13,661 nt of DNA. Origin: DATLYH01 sp035575035 (GTDB taxonomy: Bacteria; Planctomycetota; Planctomycetia; Gemmatales; Gemmataceae). Of the stretch, positions 1 to 7,285 are shown piece by piece; position 1 is the first letter of the stretch, and each line of letters starts with the position of its first letter. The stretch lies in contig DATLYH010000270.1 of NCBI GenBank assembly GCA_035575035.1, positions 1 through 13,661 of the forward strand. The letters run 5' to 3'. A program made the translations under genes and the position numbers. The notes beneath the pieces are model-generated. The model was not told the DNA's origin and searched no databases. It saw nothing but the letters and a program-made list of their open reading frames with translations.

Positions 1-366
1 GCGATCGCCCGTCAGGCGATGGAGCACGAGGAAGAGCAGGACCACGTTGGCGGTGTGCAACAGCAGGTTGGTCAGGTGATAGCCGGCCGCGCTCAGGCCG
101 TAAAGTTCGTAGTCCAGCTGCAGCGACATCCACGTCAGCGGGTGCCAGTTGCCGGCATGAAAGGTGGTCCAGGCCCAGGCGAGCCCCCGGGCTGTCAGCC
201 CATTCTGCACCCTCGGGTTCTTATAAACGTAGAGAGGGTCATCGTAGTTGACGAACTCATTGTTGCAGGCGCCCCCATAGGCCGCCACCGTGAGCGCCGC
301 CAGGCCAATGCCGAGCAGCAGATCCCAGTGAAAGTCCGGAGGTTCCTCGTGCTTCCGACGGCTCAT
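1..366 (-). CDS. N-terminal part of a GT-C-like / TPR-type multi-pass membrane protein (cut by window edge)
   Basis: The frame is open from an ATG at 366 to the window edge and gives 122 residues. A short basic and acidic start (MSRRKHEEPP) precedes a membrane helix at about residues 15-32. Then come an N-Y-D-D motif, an 'NWHPLTW' block and 'GYHLTNLLLHTANVVLLFLVL', a second hydrophobic segment. From memory, this order matches the N-terminus of bacterial membrane proteins annotated as tetratricopeptide-repeat or O-GlcNAc-transferase-like, abundant in Planctomycetes, in which a GT-C (PMT/ArnT-like) membrane part is followed by TPRs. The acidic pair after the first helix is where GT-C enzymes keep their catalytic Asp, so a lipid-linked sugar transferase is possible. 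The TPR part is not in the window. An AAGGA ribosome site lies about 10 bases before the ATG. The gene follows the DUF4159 gene on the same strand after 49 bp, so co-transcription is likely. Family call fairly sure, function not. Confidence 0.72.
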   Translation of the reverse strand, partial: MSRRKHEEPPDFHWDLLLGIGLAALTVAAYGGACNNEFVNYDDPLYVYKNPRVQNGLTARGLAWAWTTFHAGNWHPLTWMSLQLDYELYGLSAAGYHLTNLLLHTANVVLLFLVLHRLTGDR

Positions 367-377
367 GCGGTGACAGT

Positions 378-415
378 CCTTAAGGGGCCGAGGGTAGATG
401 GCACTCGGCCCAAGG
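378..415 (-). promoter_or_regulatory. Intergenic hairpin abutting the DUF4159 stop codon and covering the next ribosome site
   Basis: GGGCCGAG (385-392) and CTCGGCCC (404-411) form an 8-bp stem with an 11-base loop. CCTT (378-381) and AAGG (412-415) extend it past a small bulge. Read on the minus strand, the hairpin starts directly after the TGA of the DUF4159 gene. Its outer arm contains the AAGG(A) that serves the ATG at 366. There is no T-run after the stem, so a classical intrinsic terminator is unlikely. Masking of the downstream ribosome site, or mRNA end protection, fits better. The pairing is seen; the role is inferred. Confidence 0.4.
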
Positions 416-2914
416 TCAACGCTTCATGGCGTACAGCACCGCCGCTCGCCCCAGCAATACGGCGCTGGCATAGTCGTGGCCCAGGCAGTCCGGCGACTGG
501 TGCTTCTCCAGGGCGCAGCCGATGTCGTACTTGCTGTAGATCACCACCCACCGGCCGTTGATCTTGACCCCTTCGAGATACGGATCGACCTCGCGGAACT
601 CGGCCTCCGGCCGGCCGTCCGGCCCCTCGCGCCGGCAGCGGACCCGGGTGATGGCCGTGCCGTTGATGTCCCGGCCGAACAACTCGTCGTTCAATGGGAT
701 CGGCTCCAGCTTGATCTCCGGCTTGTCGTGCCACAGCGTTCGGATGAACTGACGGAACGATTGGTCGAACTGTTTCGAACCGCAGCAGGCATCGGCCAGC
801 AGAGTGCCGCCGGTCTCCAGGTTGAAGCGGAGTTGCTTTAGTTCCTCTGGGGCGAACGAGAAGGCGTTGCGGCCGTGCATGAACAGGAAGCGATAGTCCA
901 CCACCGCGGGGCTGTTGACCGGCACCGTCTTGGCCCGGGTGTCCACGTCGAGGCCGGCCGTCTTCGGATCACGCAGTTCGCTGAGCAGGTTGCGCAGCGC
1001 CGCGGCCGCCGGCCGTTCGCCCTCGTGTTCCAGCTGGGCCACCGTCAGGTAGCCGCGCTTGACCTCGGCTGGCTCATCGCGGGCCACCTGCACGCGCGAC
1101 AGCCGCGGCCGGGGCGCTTCCAACCCAGTGGCGTAGGCGACCAGGTTAGCCCCCAACTTGAACGCCAGCGCCCCTTCCCCCTTGTCCGACTGGTTCGCTT
1201 CCCACCAGCACGACAGGTCCTGTGGGCTGTAGACGACCACGGTCTTGCAGCCCATCTCGATGCCCATCAGCTTAACCTCGCGCTTGAACTCGTTGGGCAA
1301 GACGGCGAAGCGGGGCCCGGCCGCGGTCCAGATAGGATGGTTGGGGGGCAGCGGCTTGAGCGGCGTGCGGGGGAAAAGCTCCTCCATCAGGTTCAGGAAG
1401 CCGCGGTGGAAGCGCTCGTCGCCGCAGCAGGCCTCGGCGAAGATGAAGCCGCCGTTCTCGACGAACTGCTGCAACAGCAGCTTCTCGGCCCCCGACAGCC
1501 GCGGCGGCAGGTGGCCATTGAAGTAAACGATCGGCGATTGCAACAGCTCGGCGGTCAGGTCGTGGATGCGGTCGCGGGAGAGGTCGCCCAGCCGGCGAAT
1601 ATCGAAGACCTGCCAGGCCAGCGGTACCGGCTGGTCGGCGCCCCCCTCGTCCGGCCGCCGACGAAACAGCCGGCTTTTGCTGACGAACTCGACCAGGTTA
1701 CGGGCGTCATTGCGGTCATTGTTCCAGTCGTCCCCGGGACCGTGGGCCAGCTTACTGATCAGCACCGGGGTGCGCCCCTTGGACAGAAAGAGGAGGGCGA
1801 AACAGGTGGCAATGAGCTCGCTGTTGTCGCCGAGCATCCCCTGGCCGCGCCACGATCCTCCTGGCCGCTGCTTGCGGACCAGGAACTCGCAGCCCTCGCG
1901 GTACCAATCGTGCTCGCCGAAGAAGCGCTGTCCCGAGAACCGGCCGGCCCGTTCCAGGCCGTAGAGGAAGTAGTAGAGGTTGTTGATCTCCTCCCAGCGG
2001 TCGGGCGGCGGCAAGGCCCGGCCGAGCCAGCGCAGCGCCTTGGCGACCGGTTCATTCTCCCGGTACTGGCCGCAGGCCCGATGCGTGCCGTCGGCCTCCA
2101 GGATGCCGACGCTGCTTTGCAGATCGCTGCCGGCGATGAGCAGGCCGCACAGCCCGGCAGTGGTCATGGTCAGCGACGACTGCATGCCGGTGCGGTAGCC
2201 CCAGCCGCCGTCGCCCAGTTGCGTATTGATGTAGAAATCGCGGATGGAGCGCCAGACCTCCGGGTCGATGTGGGCGCCGGCCACGTGGGCCTCGTGCAGT
2301 CCCAGGAGAGCGTACTGGGTATTGGAATTGTCGGCAGTCCGGTTGCGGTCGCCGCCGGGCATGGTGTAGGTCCAGCCTAGCAGCCGGTCGCCGTTCATGA
2401 CGCGGGCTCGGACCAGCCAGTCCACGTTGCGCTGGATGCGGCCGGCATCCGCCTTCTGGCCGGCCAGGGCGAAGACCATTGTCTGCAAGCCAACGACATA
2501 GGTCTGATGGGGTTCGATTTTGCGCAGCGACTCCAGACCGCGCTGGATGAGCGGGTCCTCGGGCGGGACACCGCAGTTGAGCAGGGCGAGCAGGGCCAGG
2601 GCCGTCGCGCCGCCGGGGTAATTCGGGTGCCCCTGGTTCTCCCAATCGCCGCGGTCGGCCCCCCGGTCGCGCAGGAACTGCACGCCGCGGTCGATGGCCT
2701 TGCGGACCTGCTCGACCAGCTCCCCCTCGGGGTTCCGCTGCGCCGCGGCCGCTGCGGGCGGCGGGCTGCCGGCGGGATACCCGGCGACCAGGGCCAGCAG
2801 CGCCAGCAGGCACGCCGGCACCAAGCAAGCGGAGGCGGCTCGCTGGAAGGGGATGCCTAACTCCCTCCAATAGCCTGGAAGGGCACGCCACCGGGGACGT
2901 GGACTGGTTCGCAT
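416..2914 (-). CDS. Exported helical-toroid protein with two tandem DUF4159 domains
   Basis: 832 residues. An Arg-rich start and a hydrophobic stretch at about 28-47, then an alanine run near 54-58, look like a long signal peptide or an N-terminal anchor, so the rest is probably outside the cytoplasm. Residues ~65-380 show repeated helical pairs with 'GGWGY' and 'PGGSW' turns, typical of the prenyltransferase/squalene-cyclase alpha-alpha toroid; I do not see a DxDD-type cyclase motif, so this is probably a binding or scaffold module. Residues ~400-597 and ~618-830 are two related DUF4159 units. Each has a 'YFNGH'/'LFMHG' strand, a helix, then 'NGGFIFAEACCG' or 'TGGTLLADACCG', and ends in 'VVVYSPQDLSCWWE' or 'VVIYSKYDIGCALE'. 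Such proteins are common in Planctomycetes and of unknown function. AAAGGAG sits 8 bases before the ATG and fixes the start. The gene is divergent from the thiC cluster. Confidence 0.88.
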   Translation of the reverse strand: MRTSPRPRWRALPGYWRELGIPFQRAASACLVPACLLALLALVAGYPAGSPPPAAAAAQRNPEGELVEQVRKAIDRGVQFLRDRGADRGDWENQGHPNYPGGATALALLALLNCGVPPEDPLIQRGLESLRKIEPHQTYVVGLQTMVFALAGQKADAGRIQRNVDWLVRARVMNGDRLLGWTYTMPGGDRNRTADNSNTQYALLGLHEAHVAGAHIDPEVWRSIRDFYINTQLGDGGWGYRTGMQSSLTMTTAGLCGLLIAGSDLQSSVGILEADGTHRACGQYRENEPVAKALRWLGRALPPPDRWEEINNLYYFLYGLERAGRFSGQRFFGEHDWYREGCEFLVRKQRPGGSWRGQGMLGDNSELIATCFALLFLSKGRTPVLISKLAHGPGDDWNNDRNDARNLVEFVSKSRLFRRRPDEGGADQPVPLAWQVFDIRRLGDLSRDRIHDLTAELLQSPIVYFNGHLPPRLSGAEKLLLQQFVENGGFIFAEACCGDERFHRGFLNLMEELFPRTPLKPLPPNHPIWTAAGPRFAVLPNEFKREVKLMGIEMGCKTVVVYSPQDLSCWWEANQSDKGEGALAFKLGANLVAYATGLEAPRPRLSRVQVARDEPAEVKRGYLTVAQLEHEGERPAAAALRNLLSELRDPKTAGLDVDTRAKTVPVNSPAVVDYRFLFMHGRNAFSFAPEELKQLRFNLETGGTLLADACCGSKQFDQSFRQFIRTLWHDKPEIKLEPIPLNDELFGRDINGTAITRVRCRREGPDGRPEAEFREVDPYLEGVKINGRWVVIYSKYDIGCALEKHQSPDCLGHDYASAVLLGRAAVLYAMKR

Positions 2915-2958
2915 GGGACCGGCTCCTTTCGCCTCGGCGCATCCGCGGTCTTCCTCCC

Positions 2959-2987
2959 ATTGTGGGCGGCCCGGCCAAGCATGCCAA
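2959..2987 (-). promoter_or_regulatory. Candidate promoter of the DUF4159 gene
   Basis: On the minus strand TTGGCA (2982-2987, five of six matches to the -35 consensus) and CACAAT (2959-2964, four of six to the -10 consensus) are separated by 17 bases, about 45 bases before the ATG at 2914. In GC-rich DNA such a match can arise by chance, and planctomycete promoter consensus is poorly known. Confidence 0.28.
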
Positions 2988-2999
2988 GAGACAAATCAG

Positions 3000-3028
3000 T
3001 AGCCAGACCCCGGCGGGCAGCGTACAAT
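3000..3028 (+). promoter_or_regulatory. Candidate promoter of the TPP-riboswitch / thiC transcript
   Basis: TACAAT (3023-3028) is a good -10 element. TAGCCA (3000-3005), a weak -35 with four of six matches, lies 17 bases upstream. A start about 7 bases after the -10 would fall at ~3035, exactly where the riboswitch P1 stem begins (3036). That placement is the best support. The site is back to back with the candidate minus-strand promoter. Confidence 0.4.
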
Positions 3029-3035
3029 CCACACA

Positions 3036-3166
3036 GGTATCGCTAGGGGTGTCCGCCCCCTCACCCCCACCCCTCTCCCCCGTCTTCGGGGGAGAGGGGT
3101 GAAGGGGCGGGCTGAGAGCAGACCCTTGGAACCGGACCGGGTAATGCCGGCATGGGAATGCGAACC
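3036..3166 (+). ncRNA. TPP riboswitch (THI-box) with an elongated P3 arm
   Basis: The THI-box landmarks are all present in order: 'CTAGGGGTG' (3043-3051), 'GGCTGAGAG' (3110-3118), 'GACCCTTGGAACC' (3121-3133), 'CCGGGTAATGCCGG' (P5, from 3137) and 'CATGGGAATGCG' (3151-3162). P1 pairs GGT..CGC at 3037-3043 with GCG.ACC at 3160-3166. P2 pairs the GGGGT with ACCC. P3 is much longer than usual: CCGCCCC/GGGGCGG, an asymmetric internal loop, then a 14-bp C-rich/G-rich stem ending in a small TCTT loop (3053-3109 overall). The RNA binds thiamine pyrophosphate and lowers expression of the downstream gene; here it lies 87 bases before an unknown membrane-protein gene, with thiC second. The landmarks are seen, ligand and effect are family knowledge, and repression is the usual sense. 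Confidence 0.93.
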
Positions 3167-3227
3167 GTTCCTCGTCCCAACACGTTTGTCTTCCCCCTTT
3201 TCCGAGGCCGGCCCTCATCTTCAGGCC

Positions 3228-3250
3228 CCGCTCCCCTGGCTGGAGGGCGG
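3228..3250 (+). promoter_or_regulatory. Possible ribosome-site hairpin before the first gene of the riboswitch operon
   Basis: CCGC (3228-3231) can pair with GCGG (3247-3250), and TCC (3232-3234) with GGA (3242-3244), leaving GG bulged. The 3' arm contains GGAGGG (3242-3247), the ribosome site for the GTG at 3253. This could be the expression platform that masks translation start when TPP is bound. No T-run terminator is visible between 3167 and 3252. The stem is short and interrupted. Confidence 0.3.
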
Positions 3251-3252
3251 TC

Positions 3253-3678
3253 GTGACTATCTACGACGTTTTCACCCTGGCGTTACGGCTCATCGTCGTC
3301 ACGACCCTGTTCTGGCCGCTGACCATCCCACTGGCGGCCCTGGCCTACAAGGTGCGCCTGGGCCAACAGCCCATCCCGATGGAACCCGGCCCTTTCTGGA
3401 TTCGCTCCACCTTCGCCTCGCTCGGTCTGGCCGTGCTGAGTGGTGTTATGGTCGGGCTGTACTTCCTGCTGGTCCGGCTGATGGAGCTACCGGCGGGGCC
3501 GGTCGAGGTGGTGCTGCTGTTGGCTTACATCCCGGCCGCCGTCTGGTATTTATTCTGGATGTTCGCTCTGGATGACATGATCGAGGCGCTCGGCATTTTC
3601 CTGATCTACGTCCTGCTCCCCGGGCTGCCGCTGCTGCTGCTTGCCTGGGTGACAGGGCTATGGAAGCGGATGGTGTAA
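3253..3678 (+). CDS. Four-helix integral membrane protein of unknown function, first gene after the TPP riboswitch
   Basis: 141 residues, which I do not recognise as a named family. Four hydrophobic segments are plain at about 9-31, 53-75, 83-106 and 112-135. A hydrophilic loop at ~32-52 contains 'KVRLGQQPIPMEPGPFW', and an acidic 'DDM' sits between helices three and four. The C-terminus is short and basic (WKRMV). The start is the GTG at 3253, with GGAGGG 5 bases upstream. The gene lies between the TPP riboswitch and thiC, 37 bp before the preferred thiC start, so it should share the thiamine-controlled transcript. That suggests, without proving, a role in uptake or retention of thiamine or its pyrimidine precursor. 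It is too short for a full transporter such as ThiT or the NMT1/ThiXYZ system and shows no match to them. It may instead be an unrelated passenger. Confidence 0.82.
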   Translation: MTIYDVFTLALRLIVVTTLFWPLTIPLAALAYKVRLGQQPIPMEPGPFWIRSTFASLGLAVLSGVMVGLYFLLVRLMELPAGPVEVVLLLAYIPAAVWYLFWMFALDDMIEALGIFLIYVLLPGLPLLLLAWVTGLWKRMV

Positions 3679-3715
3679 AGCCGCCCCGGGCGCCGCGTCC
3701 CCGATGAGGTTGACC

Positions 3716-5035
<1,320 letters not shown>

Positions 5036-5046
5036 GGGATAGTTTT

Positions 5047-5087
5047 GCCGCTTGCGGCTTAGCGGTAGTCGCCGAGCCGCAAGCGGC
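5047..5087. repeat. 13-bp perfect inverted repeat (REP-like) between thiC and the CoxG-like gene
   Basis: GCCGCTTGCGGCT (5047-5059) and AGCCGCAAGCGGC (5075-5087) are exact reverse complements separated by 15 bases. The left arm is itself partly palindromic (GCCGC/GCGGC). There is no T-run after it on the plus strand ('CTTCGTGAGG' follows), so it is not a standard intrinsic terminator. It ends just before the GAGG ribosome site of the next gene. It could be a dispersed extragenic palindrome, a processing or stability element, or an attenuator. Confidence 0.6.
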
Positions 5088-5104
5088 CTTCGTGAGGTGT
5101 CATC

Positions 5105-5554
5105 GTGCTTCACTTCGAAGGCGACCGCGACCTGGCGCAACCGCCGGCCGAGTTGTACGCCAAGCTGAGCGATGTCCGGTTCCTGGTCCAGTGCGTTCCC
5201 GGCCTCGAATCGGTCAAGAGCGAGCAGCCAGACCAGGCAGTGTGCGTCGTCCGGCCGACGGGGTTCTCGTTTGTGAGCGGCACGCTGGAGCTGACGTTGC
5301 AGCGGATCAGCGCTGTCGAGAACACCTCAGCGCAAATGGTGGTGACAAGCAAAGGGATCGGCAGCACCAGCGAGGTGGAAACCGGCTTCACGCTGACGCC
5401 GCACGACGGCGGCACCCGCCTGCACTGGACCGCCGATGTCAAGAAACTCGGCGGTCTGCTCAAGGCGGTGCCGCAAGGGTTGCTCAAGGCGGCGGCGCAA
5501 AAGATCATCGAGGATGTCTGGCTCCGGGTGCTCGCGCGCTTGCCGCCCCCTTAA
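5105..5554 (+). CDS. CoxG-like SRPBCC (START-fold) protein
   Basis: 149 residues. The opening 'FEGDRDLAQPPAELYAKLSDVRFLVQCVPGLESV' region (about 4-38) is the hallmark of the CoxG/SRPBCC family: a beta strand, 'AELYAKLSD', then the C-VPG turn. Alternating strands follow, with 'TRLHWTADVKKLGGLLKAV' near 104-122, and a long C-terminal helix typical of the fold. CoxG proteins are named from carbon monoxide dehydrogenase clusters, where they help attach the enzyme to the membrane, but related proteins occur widely with unknown ligands. No cox genes are here, so the role is open. The start is GTG at 5105, with GAGG 7 bases upstream. The gene lies 69 bp after thiC beyond an inverted repeat and could read through from the riboswitch transcript. 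Its TAA overlaps the TAA of nnrE on the other strand. Confidence 0.82.
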   Translation: MLHFEGDRDLAQPPAELYAKLSDVRFLVQCVPGLESVKSEQPDQAVCVVRPTGFSFVSGTLELTLQRISAVENTSAQMVVTSKGIGSTSEVETGFTLTPHDGGTRLHWTADVKKLGGLLKAVPQGLLKAAAQKIIEDVWLRVLARLPPP

Positions 5555-6213
5555 CCACCCGGAATGAGGCACCGCGGCGCGCCGATGTCGATGACGTGGA
5601 CCTGGCCCAGCCACGGCCGTGCCGCCGGCTCGGTGAAGCCTTTCTTCTGCGCCACGAACGTTGCCGTGTGATGGGCTCGCACCGTGGCGCCGAGGGGCTG
5701 GCCTGTGTCGCAATCCAACCCCGAAGGGATGTCCACCGCCAGCACGCGCGCCGAGCTCTCGTTGATCGCACCGATGATTTGATCGAAAGGGGCCCGCACC
5801 GGCCCGCTCAGCCCGGTGCCGAACAGCGCGTCCACGATCCAGTCCGCGGCCGCCAGCTCCGCCTGCACAGCGGCCAGGTCCAGCGGCGTCTGGGCGTGGA
5901 CGGCCAGCGGCAGACCCGACTTGCTGACGATGTGATAGTTGATGGCCGCGTCGCCGGTCAGCTCCTCGGGCCGGCAGAAGAGCAGCACGCGGACCGGCAC
6001 CCGGCGGTTGTCGAGGTGGCGGGCAATGACGAAGCCGTCGCCGCCGTTGTTCCCCTTGCCGCAACAGATGACCACCGGCCCCTGAATGCCCAGCGCCAGC
6101 AGCAACTCGGCGGTGCCGCGGCCGGCGTTCTCCATCAGCACCACGCCAGGAACGCCGAACTCCTCGATGGCCCGGCGGTCGATGGTGCGGACTTCGTCAC
6201 GACTGAGAAACAT
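5551..6213 (-). CDS. nnrE: NAD(P)H-hydrate epimerase (YjeF N-terminal domain protein)
   Basis: The enzyme interconverts the R and S forms of NAD(P)HX, the damaged hydrated cofactor, so that the dehydratase can repair it. The 220 residues cover only the YjeF_N Rossmann-type domain. Motifs: 'MENAGRGTAE' (27-36), the nucleotide loop 'GKGNNGGDG' (52-60) followed by 'FVIARHL', 'DALFGTGL' (128-135) and 'AVDIPSGLDCDTG' (159-171). Many bacteria carry a fusion with the NnrD dehydratase; here the second half is absent, so NnrD must be elsewhere if present. The start ATG at 6213 lies 7 bp after the stop of the sugar kinase, without a strong ribosome site, which suggests translational coupling. The gene converges on the CoxG-like gene, and the two stop codons share TTAA at 5551-5554. 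Confidence 0.93.
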   Translation of the reverse strand: MFLSRDEVRTIDRRAIEEFGVPGVVLMENAGRGTAELLLALGIQGPVVICCGKGNNGGDGFVIARHLDNRRVPVRVLLFCRPEELTGDAAINYHIVSKSGLPLAVHAQTPLDLAAVQAELAAADWIVDALFGTGLSGPVRAPFDQIIGAINESSARVLAVDIPSGLDCDTGQPLGATVRAHHTATFVAQKKGFTEPAARPWLGQVHVIDIGAPRCLIPGG

Positions 6214-6220
6214 GGTCTGC

Positions 6221-7207
6221 TTACCGACTGATGCGCAGCCCCGGCCCCTTTAGCATTGCCTCGACCTCCTCGCGCGTGATCCAGGCGAAGTCGCCGGGGA
6301 TCGAGTGCTTGATAGCGCTGGCCGCCACGCCGTAATCCAGCCCCTTTTGCAAATCGTTGTCCAGCAGGCCGTGGATCAATCCGGCCGCGAACGAGTCGCC
6401 GGCCCCCAGCCGATCAACGATCTCCACCTCGTAGGAGCGCGTGCGGTAGACCTGGCCGTCGCGGTAGGCAATCGCCGTCCAGGTGTTCCGCCAGACCAGC
6501 GGGTTCTCGCGGAGGGTGATCGCCACTACCTTGAGCGGGAAGCGGCGGGCGAGCTGGCCGGCCACGTCTTCATAGTCCTTCCCCTTGATCCCGAAAACGC
6601 GCTCGGTGTCTTCCTCGGTGGTGATCAGCACGTCGCAGTACGGCATGAACTCGGTCATCCACCGGCCGGCCTCGGCCTGGCTCCAGAGCTTGGCCCGGTA
6701 GTTCAGGTCGATGCTGGTGGCAAGGCCGGCCGCGCGGGCGACTTGCAGGGCCTCGCGGGTTGTCTCGGCAGCGCCGGGGCTGAGGGCCGGCGTGATGCCG
6801 GTCACGTGGAACCAGCGTGCCCCGTGGAAGACCGCCGGCCAGGGGACCATGCCGGGACGGATGCCGGCGATGGCCGCCCCCTTGCGGTCGTAGAGGACGT
6901 TGCTGGCTCGCGGCGCGGCGCCGAACTCCAGGAAGTAGAGACCGACACGGTCGTCATCGGTCCAGATGATGTGGGTGGTATCGACGCCGGCCTCGCGAGC
7001 ATGGTTGGCCACCAGCCGGCCCAGCGGGTTGCGCGTCAATCGGGAGACCCAGGCGCTGCTGCGCCCCAGCCGGGCCAGGGCGACGGCGGTATTCAGCTCG
7101 GCACCGCCGACCTGCACGTCGAAGCTGCGGGCCTGCTCCAGCCGGCGGAAATTCGGCGGGCTCAACCGGATCATCGCCTCGCCGAAGGTGATCACATCGT
7201 GGGGCAT
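6221..7207 (-). CDS. kdgK: PfkB-family sugar kinase, probably 2-dehydro-3-deoxygluconokinase
   Basis: 328 residues of the ribokinase/PfkB fold. The first signature region is 'QVGGAELNTAVALARLG' (32-48), which holds the Gly-Gly hinge and substrate-side Asn. The second is 'DRLGAGDSFAAGLIHGLL' (265-282), containing the anion hole and the catalytic Asp (D271). Features that favour 2-keto-3-deoxygluconate as substrate are 'GLYFLEFGAAPRASNVLYDR' (89-108), 'HVTGITPALSP' (134-144), 'SIDLNYRAKLW' (165-175) and the C-terminal 'KHSIPGDFAWIT' (300-311), all resembling KdgK proteins I recall. The product would be 2-keto-3-deoxy-6-phosphogluconate, feeding an Entner-Doudoroff aldolase or sugar-acid breakdown. 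Other PfkB specificities (fructose, 5-dehydro-2-deoxygluconate) cannot be excluded. AAGGA lies 8 bases before the ATG. The gene follows the GYF gene after 78 bp and is coupled to nnrE. Confidence 0.85.
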   Translation of the reverse strand: MPHDVITFGEAMIRLSPPNFRRLEQARSFDVQVGGAELNTAVALARLGRSSAWVSRLTRNPLGRLVANHAREAGVDTTHIIWTDDDRVGLYFLEFGAAPRASNVLYDRKGAAIAGIRPGMVPWPAVFHGARWFHVTGITPALSPGAAETTREALQVARAAGLATSIDLNYRAKLWSQAEAGRWMTEFMPYCDVLITTEEDTERVFGIKGKDYEDVAGQLARRFPLKVVAITLRENPLVWRNTWTAIAYRDGQVYRTRSYEVEIVDRLGAGDSFAAGLIHGLLDNDLQKGLDYGVAASAIKHSIPGDFAWITREEVEAMLKGPGLRISR

Positions 7208-7285
7208 GGTCGGAATTCCTTCGCACGGTTCAAGCGGCGGTCCCCCGGTCGGCGCGCTCGCCGGGGATACGTAGTGAAACGAGCC

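Noticed and set aside
875..2380. Long plus-strand open frame (501 codons) opposite the DUF4159 gene
   Set aside because: Its translation is low-complexity and Arg/Ala/Gln-rich without domain signals. It is the antisense shadow of a well-supported gene in high-GC DNA.
3059..3103. Possible intrinsic terminator: strong C/G hairpin before thiC operon
   Set aside because: It lies inside the TPP aptamer as the P3 arm, is followed by GGCTGAGAG and not a T-run, and the flanking P1, P2, P4 and P5 elements are intact.
3704..3715. Upstream ATG for thiC at 3704
   Set aside because: The GAGG ribosome site overlaps this start and is correctly spaced only for the ATG at 3716, where the usual ThiC N-terminus begins.
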